Assembly: GCA_903970525.1 (NCBI GenBank) | Contig: CAJCIZ010000074.1 | Span: 1-39,834, forward strand | Source of the DNA: Myxococcales bacterium | GTDB taxonomy: Bacteria; Pseudomonadota; Gammaproteobacteria; DSM-16500 | Reading direction: 5' to 3' | DNA: 39,834 nt | Shown here: in pieces, positions 8,208 to 16,830 of the stretch | Numbering within the stretch: position 1 is the first letter of the stretch | Layout of the letters: every line of letters begins with the position of its first letter | Translations under genes and position numbers: made by a program | The notes under the pieces: generated by a model | Databases searched by the model: none | Told to the model about the DNA's origin: nothing | What the model saw: the letters and a program-made list of their open reading frames with translations, nothing else

Positions 8208-9344
8208 ATGAAATTGCCTATTTATTTAGATTATGCTGCAACCACCCCGATTGATCCTAGGGTCGTTGAAAAAATGCTGCACTACATGAGTGTTGACGGG
8301 GATTTCGGTAATCCAGCTTCGCTGTCGCACGCCTATGGTCAGGCAGCCAAGCAGGCTGTGGATTGGGCGCGCGCGCAAGTTGCAGATTTAATTCAGGCTG
8401 AAGTCAGTGAAGTGATTTGGACCTCGGGTGCGACAGAATCGGTGAATCTCGCATTGAAGGGAAGTGCCGCGCTCTATCGCGCCAAAGGCAAGCACATCAT
8501 CACAATGAAAACAGAACACAAAGCAGTCTTAGACAGTTGTGAACAGTTGGAAAAAGAAGGTTTTTCTGTAAGTTATCTTTCACCTGAGTCTAATGGTCTT
8601 TTAGATTGTTCAAAATTATTATCAGCAATACGTGAGGATACGATTTTAGTGTCAGTGATGCATGTGAATAATGAAACAGGTGTGATTCAAGATATCAACA
8701 CGATTGCACAAATCACAGCGGCGCGAGAAATATTATTTCATGTCGATGCGGCGCAGAGTAACGGAAAGATTTCCATCGATGTCACTCAAATGCCAATAGA
8801 TCTCATCTCACTCAATGCACATAAAGTGTATGGCCCTAAAGGCGTAGGTGCATTATATATTCGTCGCAAACCACGCGTCCGTGTTGCAGCGCTTATTCAT
8901 GGTGGTGGTCAAGAGCAGGGGATGCGTTCTGGTACATTAGCGACACATCAAATTGTAGGGATGGCTGAAGCATTACGTTTAGCCAAACAAGACATGGCAG
9001 CGGACTATCAAAAAATTCACGCGTTGCGTGAGAGATTTTTGCAACAGTTATCACCATTGAAAAATATTTCTGTGAATGGTGATAGCAAAGGATATCCTGG
9101 GATTTTAAATATTTGTTTTCCTGGCATTAAAGCTGAAAGATTTATGCAAAAATGTCCAGAGCTTGCTGTGTCTTCAGGTTCTGCTTGTCTTAACAAAGGG
9201 ATAGAACCTTCTTATGTATTGCGCGCAATGGGTCTTACCACTGAAGAGGCACAAACAGCTATACGTTTTTCTTTTGGGCGTTTTACAACAATTGATGAAA
9301 TTGATTACGCTGCGCAAAATATCATAAAACAACTTTCTCTCTAG
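8208..9344 (+). CDS. iscS: Cysteine desulfurase, IscS-like, with shortened C-terminus
   Basis: 378 residues. It is a PLP enzyme that takes sulfur from cysteine for Fe-S clusters and tRNA thiolation. It begins [20 protein letters not shown] and follows IscS almost residue for residue: the PLP lysine is K206 ([12 protein letters not shown]), and the persulfide cysteine is C327 in [10 protein letters not shown], one position from the E. coli site. HVNNETG and HVDAAQS are present. It stops about 25 residues early, lacking the IscS tail that contacts IscU. No iscR, iscU, hscA, hscB or fdx genes are next to it, so it may be a second, stand-alone desulfurase. The ribosome binding site is poor, and a double hairpin sits in the leader. 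Confidence 0.88.
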   Translation: MKLPIYLDYAATTPIDPRVVEKMLHYMSVDGDFGNPASLSHAYGQAAKQAVDWARAQVADLIQAEVSEVIWTSGATESVNLALKGSAALYRAKGKHIITMKTEHKAVLDSCEQLEKEGFSVSYLSPESNGLLDCSKLLSAIREDTILVSVMHVNNETGVIQDINTIAQITAAREILFHVDAAQSNGKISIDVTQMPIDLISLNAHKVYGPKGVGALYIRRKPRVRVAALIHGGGQEQGMRSGTLATHQIVGMAEALRLAKQDMAADYQKIHALRERFLQQLSPLKNISVNGDSKGYPGILNICFPGIKAERFMQKCPELAVSSGSACLNKGIEPSYVLRAMGLTTEEAQTAIRFSFGRFTTIDEIDYAAQNIIKQLSL

Positions 9345-9356
9345 CTATCAAGTACT
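9312..9356 (+). repeat. Left copy of a 45-bp direct repeat (3' end of the desulfurase gene)
   Basis: Positions 9312-9343 are identical to 16892-16923 (32 bases). The match continues to 9356 with only two differences, at 9344 and 9353. This copy supplies the last 10 codons, the stop and 12 bases beyond. Similarity ends sharply on both sides. Confidence 0.85.
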
Positions 9357-9373
9357 ACTGCTATATAATCATA

Positions 9374-9931
9374 TCATTGACTGTTCATGTAATTGAAAAC
9401 AAAGAGACTGCTCGGAAAAAGTATTGCACAAATGAATCCCACTATTAGGCTACTCACATCACCATGGAAAAAATGTGCTGCTCCGATATGCGCCCCCAGA
9501 ACATATGCGATTGGAAAGAAAATAAATGAGAGCAAGCCCAGTAGAACATATCGGTGATATAAGCTTTCGAGTAAAGCATAAAAAATCATAGAAAAACTCA
9601 GCCAAAGTGACATCATCCAAGGAGGGCTAAATGCATTGCCAAAGGGATTGGCAGAAAATTGGATCACACCCGCTTTCAGTAATAGTGTGTCAACGATTAT
9701 ACCCATGCAAAGAAAGATAGTCATCATTAGCACCAATCCTTGCGTTCGTTTCATGATGAAGATCTGGAAAAGAATTTGTAAGAGAAGAGTGAAAAAAACA
9801 AGAGTGACAGCTATGCTGTTTGACTTGCGAGCTGCGAATTCAATTGCGCCAAACCAAGCAACATAGTAAAGCACAAGATGGAATATTAATGCATTTATAC
9901 GTATAGCAATATTCTTAGGATTATTATTCAT
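9374..9931 (-). CDS. DUF2878 family membrane protein
   Basis: About 185 residues with six or so membrane segments. The signature PPWMMSLWLSFSMIFYALLE and the following AYVLGAHIGAAHFFHG are typical of DUF2878, a family commonly found beside DUF1365, Cfa-like and FAD oxidoreductase genes, as here. The function is unknown; a role in lipid-envelope remodelling is inferred from neighbours. Start choice is uncertain: ATG at 9931 is used, but a TTG two codons upstream (9937) is nearer to an AGGAAAGG site. It reads away from the rest of the lipid genes. Confidence 0.75.
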   Translation of the reverse strand: MNNNPKNIAIRINALIFHLVLYYVAWFGAIEFAARKSNSIAVTLVFFTLLLQILFQIFIMKRTQGLVLMMTIFLCMGIIVDTLLLKAGVIQFSANPFGNAFSPPWMMSLWLSFSMIFYALLESLYHRYVLLGLLSFIFFPIAYVLGAHIGAAHFFHGDVSSLIVGFICAILFPSSLFVFNYMNSQ

Positions 9932-10022
9932 AGCCAATTTTTTTTGTTACCTTTCCTTTAAAAATTTTATAGGCATTTTACTTGCGACGGCATAACATTT
10001 TTGCTGAATCTTCCCGACTGTT

Positions 10023-10367
10023 TTAATAATCAAATAATCTGCGCCCAGCAAAAAATGCTGTCATGACTTCATAAGTAAATAAGGGCCCTAACACATCCCC
10101 CACTTGTTGGGTGAACCCAGCCCAGTTGGTTCCTAATTGAAACTCCATCACAATACCTGAGACGACACCCATCCCAAACGTAAGAGCAAATATTTTTGTC
10201 CAGTATTTGCAGATGGATAAATAGATGGCTTTTTTTGTTTTAAGCCACATTCCTTCCATGATAGAGAGAAACATGATGAGACCAATACTCAAAGCGGGAA
10301 ACAAAATATGAAAACTAATCGTAAAACCGAATTGTGCTCGGGAAGCTAATGCAGTATCAATTATCAT
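10023..10367 (-). pseudogene. cydA: 5' fragment of cytochrome bd-type quinol oxidase subunit I
   Basis: 114 residues match only the N-terminus of CydA/CioA, which is normally about 450-500 residues. It has LASRAQFGFTISFHILFPAL (the first heme-bearing helix), then YWTKIFALTFGMGVVSGIVM and the conserved FTYEVMTAFF. There the frame veers into AGRRLFDY and stop, where a full protein would read FLEAGFLG. The start ATG (10367) and its AGGA ribosome binding site are intact, so the 5' end of a real gene has been left behind. No cydB or later part of cydA follows. A tiny membrane peptide could be made but could not form an oxidase. Confidence 0.8.
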
Positions 10368-10457
10368 AGTAATTATTCCTGATTTCTGCGGCAATAAGTA
10401 TTATATCGAAATTGTATCTGTTCTAATAGGTTTAGCTGATCAACTTGGAGGTTAAGG

Positions 10458-11393
10458 ATGAATATAATCATTTGTGGTGCCACAGGGTTTGTTGGTCGTA
10501 GCCTGGTTCCAGCCTTACTGAAGGAAAAACATATCATTACGGTAGTTGGCAGGGACATCGATAAAATTAATAAAACATTCAATCATTCTATAGATGGTTT
10601 GTCTTGGGACCAATTAAAACAACTCTCGCCAGATAATTATGATGCTGTGATTAATCTTGCTGGCAAAAACATAGGTGATTGCCGCTGGACGAGCAAGAAT
10701 AAGGCTAAAATCAAAGAAAGTCGCGTTATTAGTACAAAATATATTATTGATTGGTGTTTAACGGCAAAAAATACTAAGCCGCACCTTTATAATGCGAGTG
10801 CCATCGGCATTTATGGGCTACAAGCTATTCAAGAAGAGCTTCCGCCTGCATTAACAGAATCATTAGCACTTCCTGTGGAGCTATCGCCGAGCTTTGTAAG
10901 AGAGATAACCCTAGCCTGGGAGAAGGCTGCATCCGCGCCTGGAATCTCTGTTACCTTGATGCGCTTTGGTGTTGTTCTGAAACGACATGAAGGTATGTTG
11001 AAAAAACTCGAACTCCCTTTTTCACTTGGATTAGGCAGCCTCTTAGGTGGGGGGAGACAAGCCTTGTCATGGGTGCACATTGATGATTTAGTGAATGCGA
11101 TTATTTTTTTACTGCAACATCCTGATGTGACGGGTGCTATCAACATTTGTGCGCCCTCTGCTGTTTCCCAAAAAACATTTGCTGAAACATTAGCCCATGT
11201 GATGCATAGACCCTTAATGCTGCATTTACCGACGCCGTTGATAGAAATATTGTTTGGACAAATGGGCAAAGAATTATTATTGGGTAGTCAACACATCTAT
11301 CCTGAAAGGCTAAAAGAACTCGGATTCAATTTCTGTTATCCTAATTTAAACGCTGCGTTAGAGCGCGAGTGGAAAAGAACACCCATTAGATAG
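10458..11393 (+). CDS. TIGR01777 family NAD(P)-dependent epimerase (YfcH-like)
   Basis: 311 residues. It is an extended short-chain dehydrogenase with the N-terminal nucleotide motif IICGATGFVGRSLV (GxxGxxG, residues 7-13) and VINLAGKNIGDCRWTSKNKA, the strongly conserved INLAG...RW..K.K stretch of the YfcH/TIGR01777 family. NASAIGIYG (catalytic Ser/Tyr region) and HIDDLVNAIIFLLQHPDVTG follow. The reaction is unknown for the family. It has a strong ribosome binding site (GGAGG, about 7 bases before ATG). It lies between the cydA fragment and the desaturase, at the head of the lipid cluster, and a role in modifying a lipid or its precursor is inferred only from that. Confidence 0.85.
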   Translation: MNIIICGATGFVGRSLVPALLKEKHIITVVGRDIDKINKTFNHSIDGLSWDQLKQLSPDNYDAVINLAGKNIGDCRWTSKNKAKIKESRVISTKYIIDWCLTAKNTKPHLYNASAIGIYGLQAIQEELPPALTESLALPVELSPSFVREITLAWEKAASAPGISVTLMRFGVVLKRHEGMLKKLELPFSLGLGSLLGGGRQALSWVHIDDLVNAIIFLLQHPDVTGAINICAPSAVSQKTFAETLAHVMHRPLMLHLPTPLIEILFGQMGKELLLGSQHIYPERLKELGFNFCYPNLNAALEREWKRTPIR

Positions 11394-11431
11394 GTTATCT
11401 CAGAATGATCAGGAGTTCCGCTGTAGAATGA

Positions 11432-12355
11432 TTATTGTTTGGCTGATTGTTGTTTTAATAAAGCAGGCGGTATCTGTCTCACGTCCCAGACGATACCCAT
11501 TTTTTCTAAGCATTTAATGATGTAATAAGTAACATCAATTTCCCACCAATAAAATCCTTGTCTCGCGCTACTGGGATAGAAATGATGGTTGTTATGCCAA
11601 CCTTCGCCGAAGGTAAGCAGCGCCAGTAGCCAGTTGTTACGACTGTTATCTTTGGTTAAGAAACGTCTTTTCCCTGAGATATGATTAATAGAGTTAACCA
11701 GCACGGTGGTGTTAAAGACAGCCACAGTTGAAATACAAAAGCCCCATACAAGCATGAGTCCAGGCCCCGTATGAAGTTCTGGCGCATAGAGTCTGAGTAA
11801 AAAGCCACTAAGAAATAAGCTGAAAAATAAAACTGCCGGCATGAGCAAGTCAAAGCGGTCTAAAAAGACAAGCTCAGGGAAGCGAAGTAAGTCAGAAACG
11901 TTGGCGGGGTTGTAATAATAATTTCGTTTAGACAGAAACCAGCCGAAATGGCTCCACCAGAAACCATGTTGAACAGGAGAGTGAGTATCACCCGGTTCAT
12001 CAGAGACAACGTGATGATGGCGATGATGGGAAGCCCACCATAGGGGTCCGCGTTGTGCACACATGCCGGCGATCAGTGCAAAAATACATTGCCAAAAGCG
12101 ATTGGTTTTAAAGGCTCGGTGCGAGAAAAAACGATGATAAAAAGCGCCGATCGAAAATATACGTACAAAATATAATATGACAGCGACGGTAAAAGCTATC
12201 GAGCTAAACCCAAAATAGAATACCAGTAGGCAGGAGGCATTGAGCAGAATAAAGGGGATCGCTCTTAGCCAGTCTATTTTATCTGCAGCTGTTTCGTGAA
12301 TATGAGGCTGGTTTTCATTGATAATCCAGCTTTTAATACTTTTATTAATCGACAT
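11432..12355 (-). CDS. Acyl-CoA/acyl-lipid delta-9-type fatty acid desaturase
   Basis: 307 residues with four or so membrane segments and all three histidine boxes of membrane di-iron desaturases: HRFFSH (residues 74-79), HHRHHH (110-115) and, near residue 260, WHNNHHFYP. It introduces a cis double bond, most likely at C9 of a saturated acyl chain, using oxygen and an electron donor. QRGPLWWASHHRHHH is typical of stearoyl-CoA desaturase-like bacterial enzymes. It is divergent from the FAD oxidoreductase-DUF1365-Cfa-like operon, whose methyltransferase would use cis-unsaturated chains, so this gene probably supplies the substrate. An extended -10 promoter (TGATATAAT) lies just upstream. Confidence 0.92.
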   Translation of the reverse strand: MSINKSIKSWIINENQPHIHETAADKIDWLRAIPFILLNASCLLVFYFGFSSIAFTVAVILYFVRIFSIGAFYHRFFSHRAFKTNRFWQCIFALIAGMCAQRGPLWWASHHRHHHVVSDEPGDTHSPVQHGFWWSHFGWFLSKRNYYYNPANVSDLLRFPELVFLDRFDLLMPAVLFFSLFLSGFLLRLYAPELHTGPGLMLVWGFCISTVAVFNTTVLVNSINHISGKRRFLTKDNSRNNWLLALLTFGEGWHNNHHFYPSSARQGFYWWEIDVTYYIIKCLEKMGIVWDVRQIPPALLKQQSAKQ

Positions 12356-12387
12356 GGTGGCTCATTATTGCTTTGAAATTGTCAGGG

Positions 12388-12396
12388 ATTATATCA
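12388..12396 (-). promoter_or_regulatory. Extended -10 promoter of the desaturase gene
   Basis: The minus strand reads TGATATAAT, a perfect extended -10 (TGn plus TATAAT), about 33 bases before the start codon. The -35 region is poor, which is acceptable for this promoter class. Confidence 0.5.
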
Positions 12397-12413
12397 CTCA
12401 ATCTCGTTTAAGG

Positions 12414-12419
12414 TATAAT
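12414..12419 (+). promoter_or_regulatory. -10 box of the FAD oxidoreductase-DUF1365-Cfa-DUF1295 operon
   Basis: A perfect TATAAT lies 43 bases before the first start codon of the operon. No clear -35 hexamer is found at 16-18 bases, so an activator or another sigma factor is possible. Confidence 0.35.
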
Positions 12420-12461
12420 AATGCATTTGAACAATGTTGGTCTAAGTTATGAGTGCGGTTG

Positions 12462-13703
12462 ATGAAAAAAATTGCAGTAATAGGTTCGGGAATTTCAGGG
12501 TTGGTCAGCGCTTTATTACTGAGCAAAAAATATGATGTTTCATTGTTTGAAGCAAATGATCGTATCGGCGGCCATACACAGACAGTCGATGTCACTGTCA
12601 GTGGAGCACATTATGCCATCGATACGGGTTTTATTGTATTTAATCAAAAAACCTATCCATTATTTTGTCAGTTGCTCCGCCAGTACCAAATTCCAACCTT
12701 AGAAAGCGAGATGAGTTTTAGTTATCGATCAGATGCAAAAAACCTTGAGTATAATGGCCATAGCCTTAATACACTTTTCGCCGATAGGCGAAACATATTT
12801 CGATTACGCTTCTATACGTTCCTTAAAGAAATTATGCGTTTTAATAAAGATGCCAAAGCGTTCCTTAACGGAAGTTTATCATCAGAGGTTACTATTCAAG
12901 AATTCATCAATAAATATCGCTATAGCCAAGCGTTTATAGAAGAATACTTTATTCCGATGATGGCGGCTATCTGGTCTAAGAGTGAGGCAGATGTTTTGCA
13001 AAGCTCAGCCATGTTTATTCTGCAATTTTATGCAAATCATGGTCTATTAGATGTTTATCAAAGACCGCAATGGTATGTCATTGCCGGTGGTTCGCGATCC
13101 TATATTCCTGCCTTTATTAAACCCTATGAAAAGAATATTCACCTGAATTGCAAAATTGAGTCAGTTAAACGTCAAGCGAATAGTGTCATATTACAGAGTG
13201 CGAGTGCAGAATTTGAAGTCGAGGCAGTCGTGATAGCGACTCATAGTGATGAAGCTTTAAAGATGTTAAGTGACGCGAGTGACGATGAGCAAGCTATTCT
13301 GTCAGCAATACACTATACAAAAAATGAAGTGATATTGCATACCGACGCTAGCATCTTACCCAGGAGACGCCTAGCTTGGGCAAGCTGGAATTATTTTGCG
13401 ACAGCGCAAACTGCACCTACGCTAACTTACTATATGAATCGGCTACAATCGATTCGGTCAGAAACAGATTTTTGTGTGTCAGTGAATTTATCAGGTGTGA
13501 TTGATACAGCTAAAGTATTACGCCGCTTTAGTTATGCACATCCTTGTTTTACGCAACCCGCTATTGCTGCGCAACAGCAGCATGCGCGGATCAATGGTGT
13601 AAGAAATACTTATTATGCGGGTGCTTACTGGGGTTATGGTTTTCATGAAGATGGTGTGAGAAGTGCGGTAATGGCTTGCCAGCCATTAGGAGTGAATTTG
13701 TAA
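12462..13703 (+). CDS. FAD-dependent amine-oxidase-like oxidoreductase of the lipid cluster
   Basis: 413 residues. The N-terminus has the dinucleotide fold KKIAVIGSGISGLVSALLLS with the acidic end of strand two (VSLFEANDRIGGHTQTV). This is the flavin monooxidase/amine-oxidase pattern that contains the DRxGG motif. It also has AIDTGFIVFNQKTYPLF, and near the end TYYAGAYWGYGFHEDGVRSA, which closes the FAD site. Relatives sit beside DUF1365 and Cfa-like genes in many proteobacteria, including the singlet-oxygen-regulated cluster of Rhodobacter. The substrate is unproven but likely a modified fatty acyl chain. ATG 12462 is preferred to the GTG at 12453 because the fold starts directly after it. 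Its stop codon overlaps the next start (TAATG). Confidence 0.88.
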   Translation: MKKIAVIGSGISGLVSALLLSKKYDVSLFEANDRIGGHTQTVDVTVSGAHYAIDTGFIVFNQKTYPLFCQLLRQYQIPTLESEMSFSYRSDAKNLEYNGHSLNTLFADRRNIFRLRFYTFLKEIMRFNKDAKAFLNGSLSSEVTIQEFINKYRYSQAFIEEYFIPMMAAIWSKSEADVLQSSAMFILQFYANHGLLDVYQRPQWYVIAGGSRSYIPAFIKPYEKNIHLNCKIESVKRQANSVILQSASAEFEVEAVVIATHSDEALKMLSDASDDEQAILSAIHYTKNEVILHTDASILPRRRLAWASWNYFATAQTAPTLTYYMNRLQSIRSETDFCVSVNLSGVIDTAKVLRRFSYAHPCFTQPAIAAQQQHARINGVRNTYYAGAYWGYGFHEDGVRSAVMACQPLGVNL

Positions 13704-14452
13704 TGGGCGCACAATTATTTGCAGGGACAGTCAGACATAGACGTTTTCATGATGCGATGCATGAATTTTCCTATTCATTATTTATGTTTTATTTTAATGT
13801 GGCCGATCCTAAAAAAAACTTTAAAGAATTACCGACGGTCTCTTGTGAGAGATTCAATTGGTTCTCGTTTCGTCGCAAACACTATTTAACGAACACAAGT
13901 GTTTCCTTGGATCAGAATGCGCGAGATCTCATCAAGGAAAAGACGGGGAGCTCTCCTGCGGGAAAAATTTACACACTTACGCACTTAAGTTGCTTAGGAT
14001 TTTGTTATAATCCCATCAGTCTATATTTTGTCTTTAAAGAAAATACAGAAGAATTAGAGTATGTTATTGTTGAAGTGACTAATACGCCATGGGGAGAAAC
14101 GCATCAATATGTGTTAGATCAACCAAAGCGTCCTAAACCAGATATTTATCAGTATCAATTTAAAAAAGTGTTGCATGTCTCTCCTTTTCTCGAGATGGAT
14201 TATGATTATCGTTTTAATGTTAAAATTTCAAATCAACAAATCATCTTGCATCTTGAAAATTATAAGAATCATGAAAAACATTTTGATGCAACATTAAGTT
14301 TACAAGCGATTCCTAGAGAGGTATCTGCGCTCAAAACGTTTCTACGGTTTCCCCTCATGACACACAAGGTGGTTGCTGCTATCTATTGGCAAGCACTTAA
14401 ATTGTGGTTAAAAGGAGTTTCTTTTTATTCCCACCCAAAGGAAAAGGATTGA
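13703..14452 (+). CDS. DUF1365 domain-containing protein
   Basis: 249 residues. It opens with LFAGTVRHRRFHDAMHEFSYSL, the hallmark start of DUF1365, followed by LTHLSCLGFCYNPISLYFVF and TNTPWGETHQYVLD, then KVLHVSPFLEMDYDYRFNV, all conserved in the family. It is probably cytoplasmic or membrane-associated. The function is unknown; co-occurrence with Cfa-like methyltransferases suggests binding or delivery of acyl substrates. The start is taken at 13703, inside the TAATG overlap with the upstream gene, with AGGAG 10 bases before it. Only two bases separate its stop from the next ATG. Confidence 0.88.
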   Translation: MGAQLFAGTVRHRRFHDAMHEFSYSLFMFYFNVADPKKNFKELPTVSCERFNWFSFRRKHYLTNTSVSLDQNARDLIKEKTGSSPAGKIYTLTHLSCLGFCYNPISLYFVFKENTEELEYVIVEVTNTPWGETHQYVLDQPKRPKPDIYQYQFKKVLHVSPFLEMDYDYRFNVKISNQQIILHLENYKNHEKHFDATLSLQAIPREVSALKTFLRFPLMTHKVVAAIYWQALKLWLKGVSFYSHPKEKD

Positions 14453-14454
14453 GT

Positions 14455-15675
14455 ATGAATTCCAATGAAAAAGCAGTAGCGATTCGCACTTCTAGAGGCT
14501 TCGCGCAGAAGTGTTTGTTTAATTTGTTAGATAATATTGACTATGGTTCGATAACATTGACTACAGAAGGCGTTACTACAACTTTTCGAGGTTCTTTGCG
14601 GCCAGAGTATACAGCCTCTGTGCGTATTGTGAGTCCGAAAGTTTATGGGATGGTGTTAGCGCAAGGTTCTATCGGTGCGGCGCAGGCTTACATTGATGGA
14701 CTTTGGGAAACGGATGACTTAAACAAGTTATTGTTTATCTTTAGCAAGAACGCCGTATTATTTGAGCAAATCGAAACGCCGCTAGCAAAAGCCATCAATG
14801 TACTTCGTGCGATGGCCCAGCGGTTGTTGCCCAATAATGTAAAAATTGCCAAGAAAAATATACTTGAGCATTATGATTTAGGGAATGAATTTTTTAAGCT
14901 ATTTTTAGATGCGACAATGATGTATTCCTCTGCTGTTTATAATGCAGAGCATGAGGCGCTAGAAGATGCTTCACGTCGGAAATTAAAAATGATTTGTGAA
15001 AAATTAGCTTTGCAGCCAACGGATCATTTATTAGAGATCGGCACGGGATGGGGTGGATTTGCTATTTATGCAGCCCAGCAGTACGGGTGTCGAGTCACAA
15101 CAACGACAATTTCAGATAAGCAATATGACTATGTTAAGAACGAAATTGCGCGTTTGGGCTTACAAGATCAGATTACATTATTAAATTGTGATTATCGTCA
15201 ATTGCATGGACAATACGATAAGCTTGTTTCTATTGAAATGATTGAGGCTGTTGGATATCAGTATTTTGATACTTTTTTCCGACAGTGTAATCACTTGCTG
15301 AAGCCTAATGGGCTTTTTCTGTTGCAAGCCATAGTCATTAATGATCAACAATATGATAAGGCGATTCATGAAATTGATTTTATCAAAGCGTATATTTTTC
15401 CGGGGGGGTGCTTGCCTTCAATTGATCGAATCAGTCGTAGCATTGCATCCCAAACACGCCTGCAATTAGTCAAACTTGAAGATATTGGTATGCATTATGT
15501 TTGGACTTTGCGCGATTGGTCTGCTCGATTTACAAACAATCTCTCAAATATTCGTCAGCAAGGTTTTGAGGATGCTTTTATCCGGAAGTGGGAATATTAT
15601 TTTGCTTATTGTGCTGCGGGTTTTTCCGTAAGGCATGTCAGTGCTATCCATGCTGTTTGGTGTAAGCAAGCATGA
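14455..15675 (+). CDS. Cyclopropane-fatty-acyl-phospholipid synthase family methyltransferase
   Basis: 406 residues, slightly longer than E. coli Cfa (382). An N-terminal lipid-binding domain is followed by a SAM methyltransferase fold with LLEIGTGWGGFAIYAAQQYG (residues 192-211), HYDLGNEFFKLFLDATMMYS (139-158), SIEMIEAVG and YIFPGGCLPS. It would transfer a methyl/methylene group from SAM to a double bond in membrane phospholipid chains. The site that is YSCAYW in E. coli Cfa reads YSSAVY here, so the cysteine is replaced by serine, and GCGWGG reads GTGWGG. I associate these changes with the Cfa-like enzymes of this cluster type (for example the Rhodobacter furan-fatty-acid methyltransferase UfaM), so the product may not be a plain cyclopropane. 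ATG 14455 has AAGGA upstream. Confidence 0.92.
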   Translation: MNSNEKAVAIRTSRGFAQKCLFNLLDNIDYGSITLTTEGVTTTFRGSLRPEYTASVRIVSPKVYGMVLAQGSIGAAQAYIDGLWETDDLNKLLFIFSKNAVLFEQIETPLAKAINVLRAMAQRLLPNNVKIAKKNILEHYDLGNEFFKLFLDATMMYSSAVYNAEHEALEDASRRKLKMICEKLALQPTDHLLEIGTGWGGFAIYAAQQYGCRVTTTTISDKQYDYVKNEIARLGLQDQITLLNCDYRQLHGQYDKLVSIEMIEAVGYQYFDTFFRQCNHLLKPNGLFLLQAIVINDQQYDKAIHEIDFIKAYIFPGGCLPSIDRISRSIASQTRLQLVKLEDIGMHYVWTLRDWSARFTNNLSNIRQQGFEDAFIRKWEYYFAYCAAGFSVRHVSAIHAVWCKQA

Positions 15676-16430
15676 GTATTTTTCTCGTTGTCTATGCTTA
15701 TATCGCTATACAAATGATGGTTGTCTGGGGTCTGTACCGGTTATTGAAAAATCCCTCTGTTGTTGATGTTTCATGGTCGTTGGGTTTAATGGTTTCAGGC
15801 TTAATATATTTAATTGGACAGCCGATTTCGCTGCGTAGCTTAATAGTGGCTGTGTTACTTATTGTTTGGGCGCTGCGTCTTGCTGGCTATTTGTGGTATA
15901 CACGTATCCGCAAAGGTCATGTGGATAAGCGTTATTTAGAGCTGAGCAATCAGTGGAAGATGAGTCAGTCGCTCGGATTTTTTTTAAATTTCCAGCTGCA
16001 AGGTTTTTTCATTTTTATTTTATCTATCACTTTTTATTTTATACCGCATGTTTCAGGTTACTCTCTGTCAATGTTAGATAAGATAGCGCTGCTAACTATT
16101 ATTATTGGTATCATGGGAGAGTCGCTGGCTGATTTTCAATTACAAGCTTTTAGAAAAGCTCATCCAGGAAGAGTGTGTAATGCAGGTTTATGGCAATACA
16201 CGCGTCACCCTAATTATTTTTTTGATTGGTTAACATGGTGTGGGTTTTTCTTATTTGCAGTGACTATTCCATACGGTTATCTTAGTATGGTTTCGCCCTT
16301 GTTATTGCTGATAATATTTACGAAGATCACTGGGCCTATTACCGAGCGAAGCTCTATCGCTTCGCGCGGGCAGGCCTTTCTAGACTATCAGAAGAACACT
16401 TCGATGTTTTTCCCATGGGTTACACGTTGA
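15672..16430 (+). CDS. DUF1295 (steroid 5-alpha-reductase/ICMT-like) membrane protein
   Basis: 252 residues with six to seven membrane segments. The signature PSVVDVSWSLGLMVSGLIY near the N-terminus, GYLWYTRIRKGHVDKRYLEL in the middle, and the C-terminal GLWQYTRHPNYFFDWLTWCG are typical of DUF1295, whose end resembles the cofactor-binding region of 5-alpha-reductases and isoprenylcysteine methyltransferases. It may reduce or methylate a lipid made by the neighbouring enzymes, but this is inference. The start overlaps the stop of the Cfa-like gene (ATGA), implying translational coupling. Its 3' end overlaps the convergent DUF2177 gene by 11 bases. Confidence 0.88.
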   Translation: MSIFLVVYAYIAIQMMVVWGLYRLLKNPSVVDVSWSLGLMVSGLIYLIGQPISLRSLIVAVLLIVWALRLAGYLWYTRIRKGHVDKRYLELSNQWKMSQSLGFFLNFQLQGFFIFILSITFYFIPHVSGYSLSMLDKIALLTIIIGIMGESLADFQLQAFRKAHPGRVCNAGLWQYTRHPNYFFDWLTWCGFFLFAVTIPYGYLSMVSPLLLLIIFTKITGPITERSSIASRGQAFLDYQKNTSMFFPWVTR

Positions 16431-16830
16431 GCCAGCGTTGTATCCACATAGCAAAAACACTGGTCAAACTACAGAGTACCATGCCCCAAATAAAATCAAT
16501 GAGAGTGATTTTTAAAGGCCAACCTTCGAGTATAGAAAAATTAGTGAAGTCATAAATTCCATAAGTGACCGCCCCAAAAGCCGCGCCCCATAATAAAGCC
16601 TGTGCAATGTTGCTGTTGGCTTTCGGTAATACAAAGAATATGATTCCACAGGCTATTGCAATGTAGACCAACACAGCAGCAAGCCAGTTGGGCGTGAGAT
16701 TGTCTCCTGTTTTTCGTAGCATGCCACCGATGCTGGTGTCGTAGAGCTTCTTTGCGATAAAACCAAGCCAAATCATATCGAGCAGAAAGGCATAAATAAT
16801 CGTTGGTAAAAAAAGTTTAATAAATTGCAT
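16420..16830 (-). CDS. DUF2177 family membrane protein
   Basis: 136 residues with four membrane segments. IIYAFLLDMIWLGFIAKKLY at the start and GAVTYGIYDFTNFSILEGWP in the second half are the family's conserved parts, the latter holding TYGxYDxTNxxxLxxWP. The function is unknown. DUF2177 genes often accompany DUF1295, DUF1365 and Cfa-like genes, and this copy closes the lipid cluster on the opposite strand. Confidence 0.85.
   Translation of the reverse strand: MQFIKLFLPTIIYAFLLDMIWLGFIAKKLYDTSIGGMLRKTGDNLTPNWLAAVLVYIAIACGIIFFVLPKANSNIAQALLWGAAFGAVTYGIYDFTNFSILEGWPLKITLIDFIWGMVLCSLTSVFAMWIQRWLNV

Noticed and set aside
10829-11269. 146-codon open frame on the minus strand opposite the epimerase gene
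   Set aside because: Antisense to the conserved TIGR01777 frame, with no motif or ribosome binding site.
12356-12461. RpoE/ChrR-type promoter ahead of the FAD oxidoreductase operon, as known from Rhodobacter
   Set aside because: No TGATC-type -35 element was found at a suitable distance. Only sigma-70-like -10 boxes are visible.
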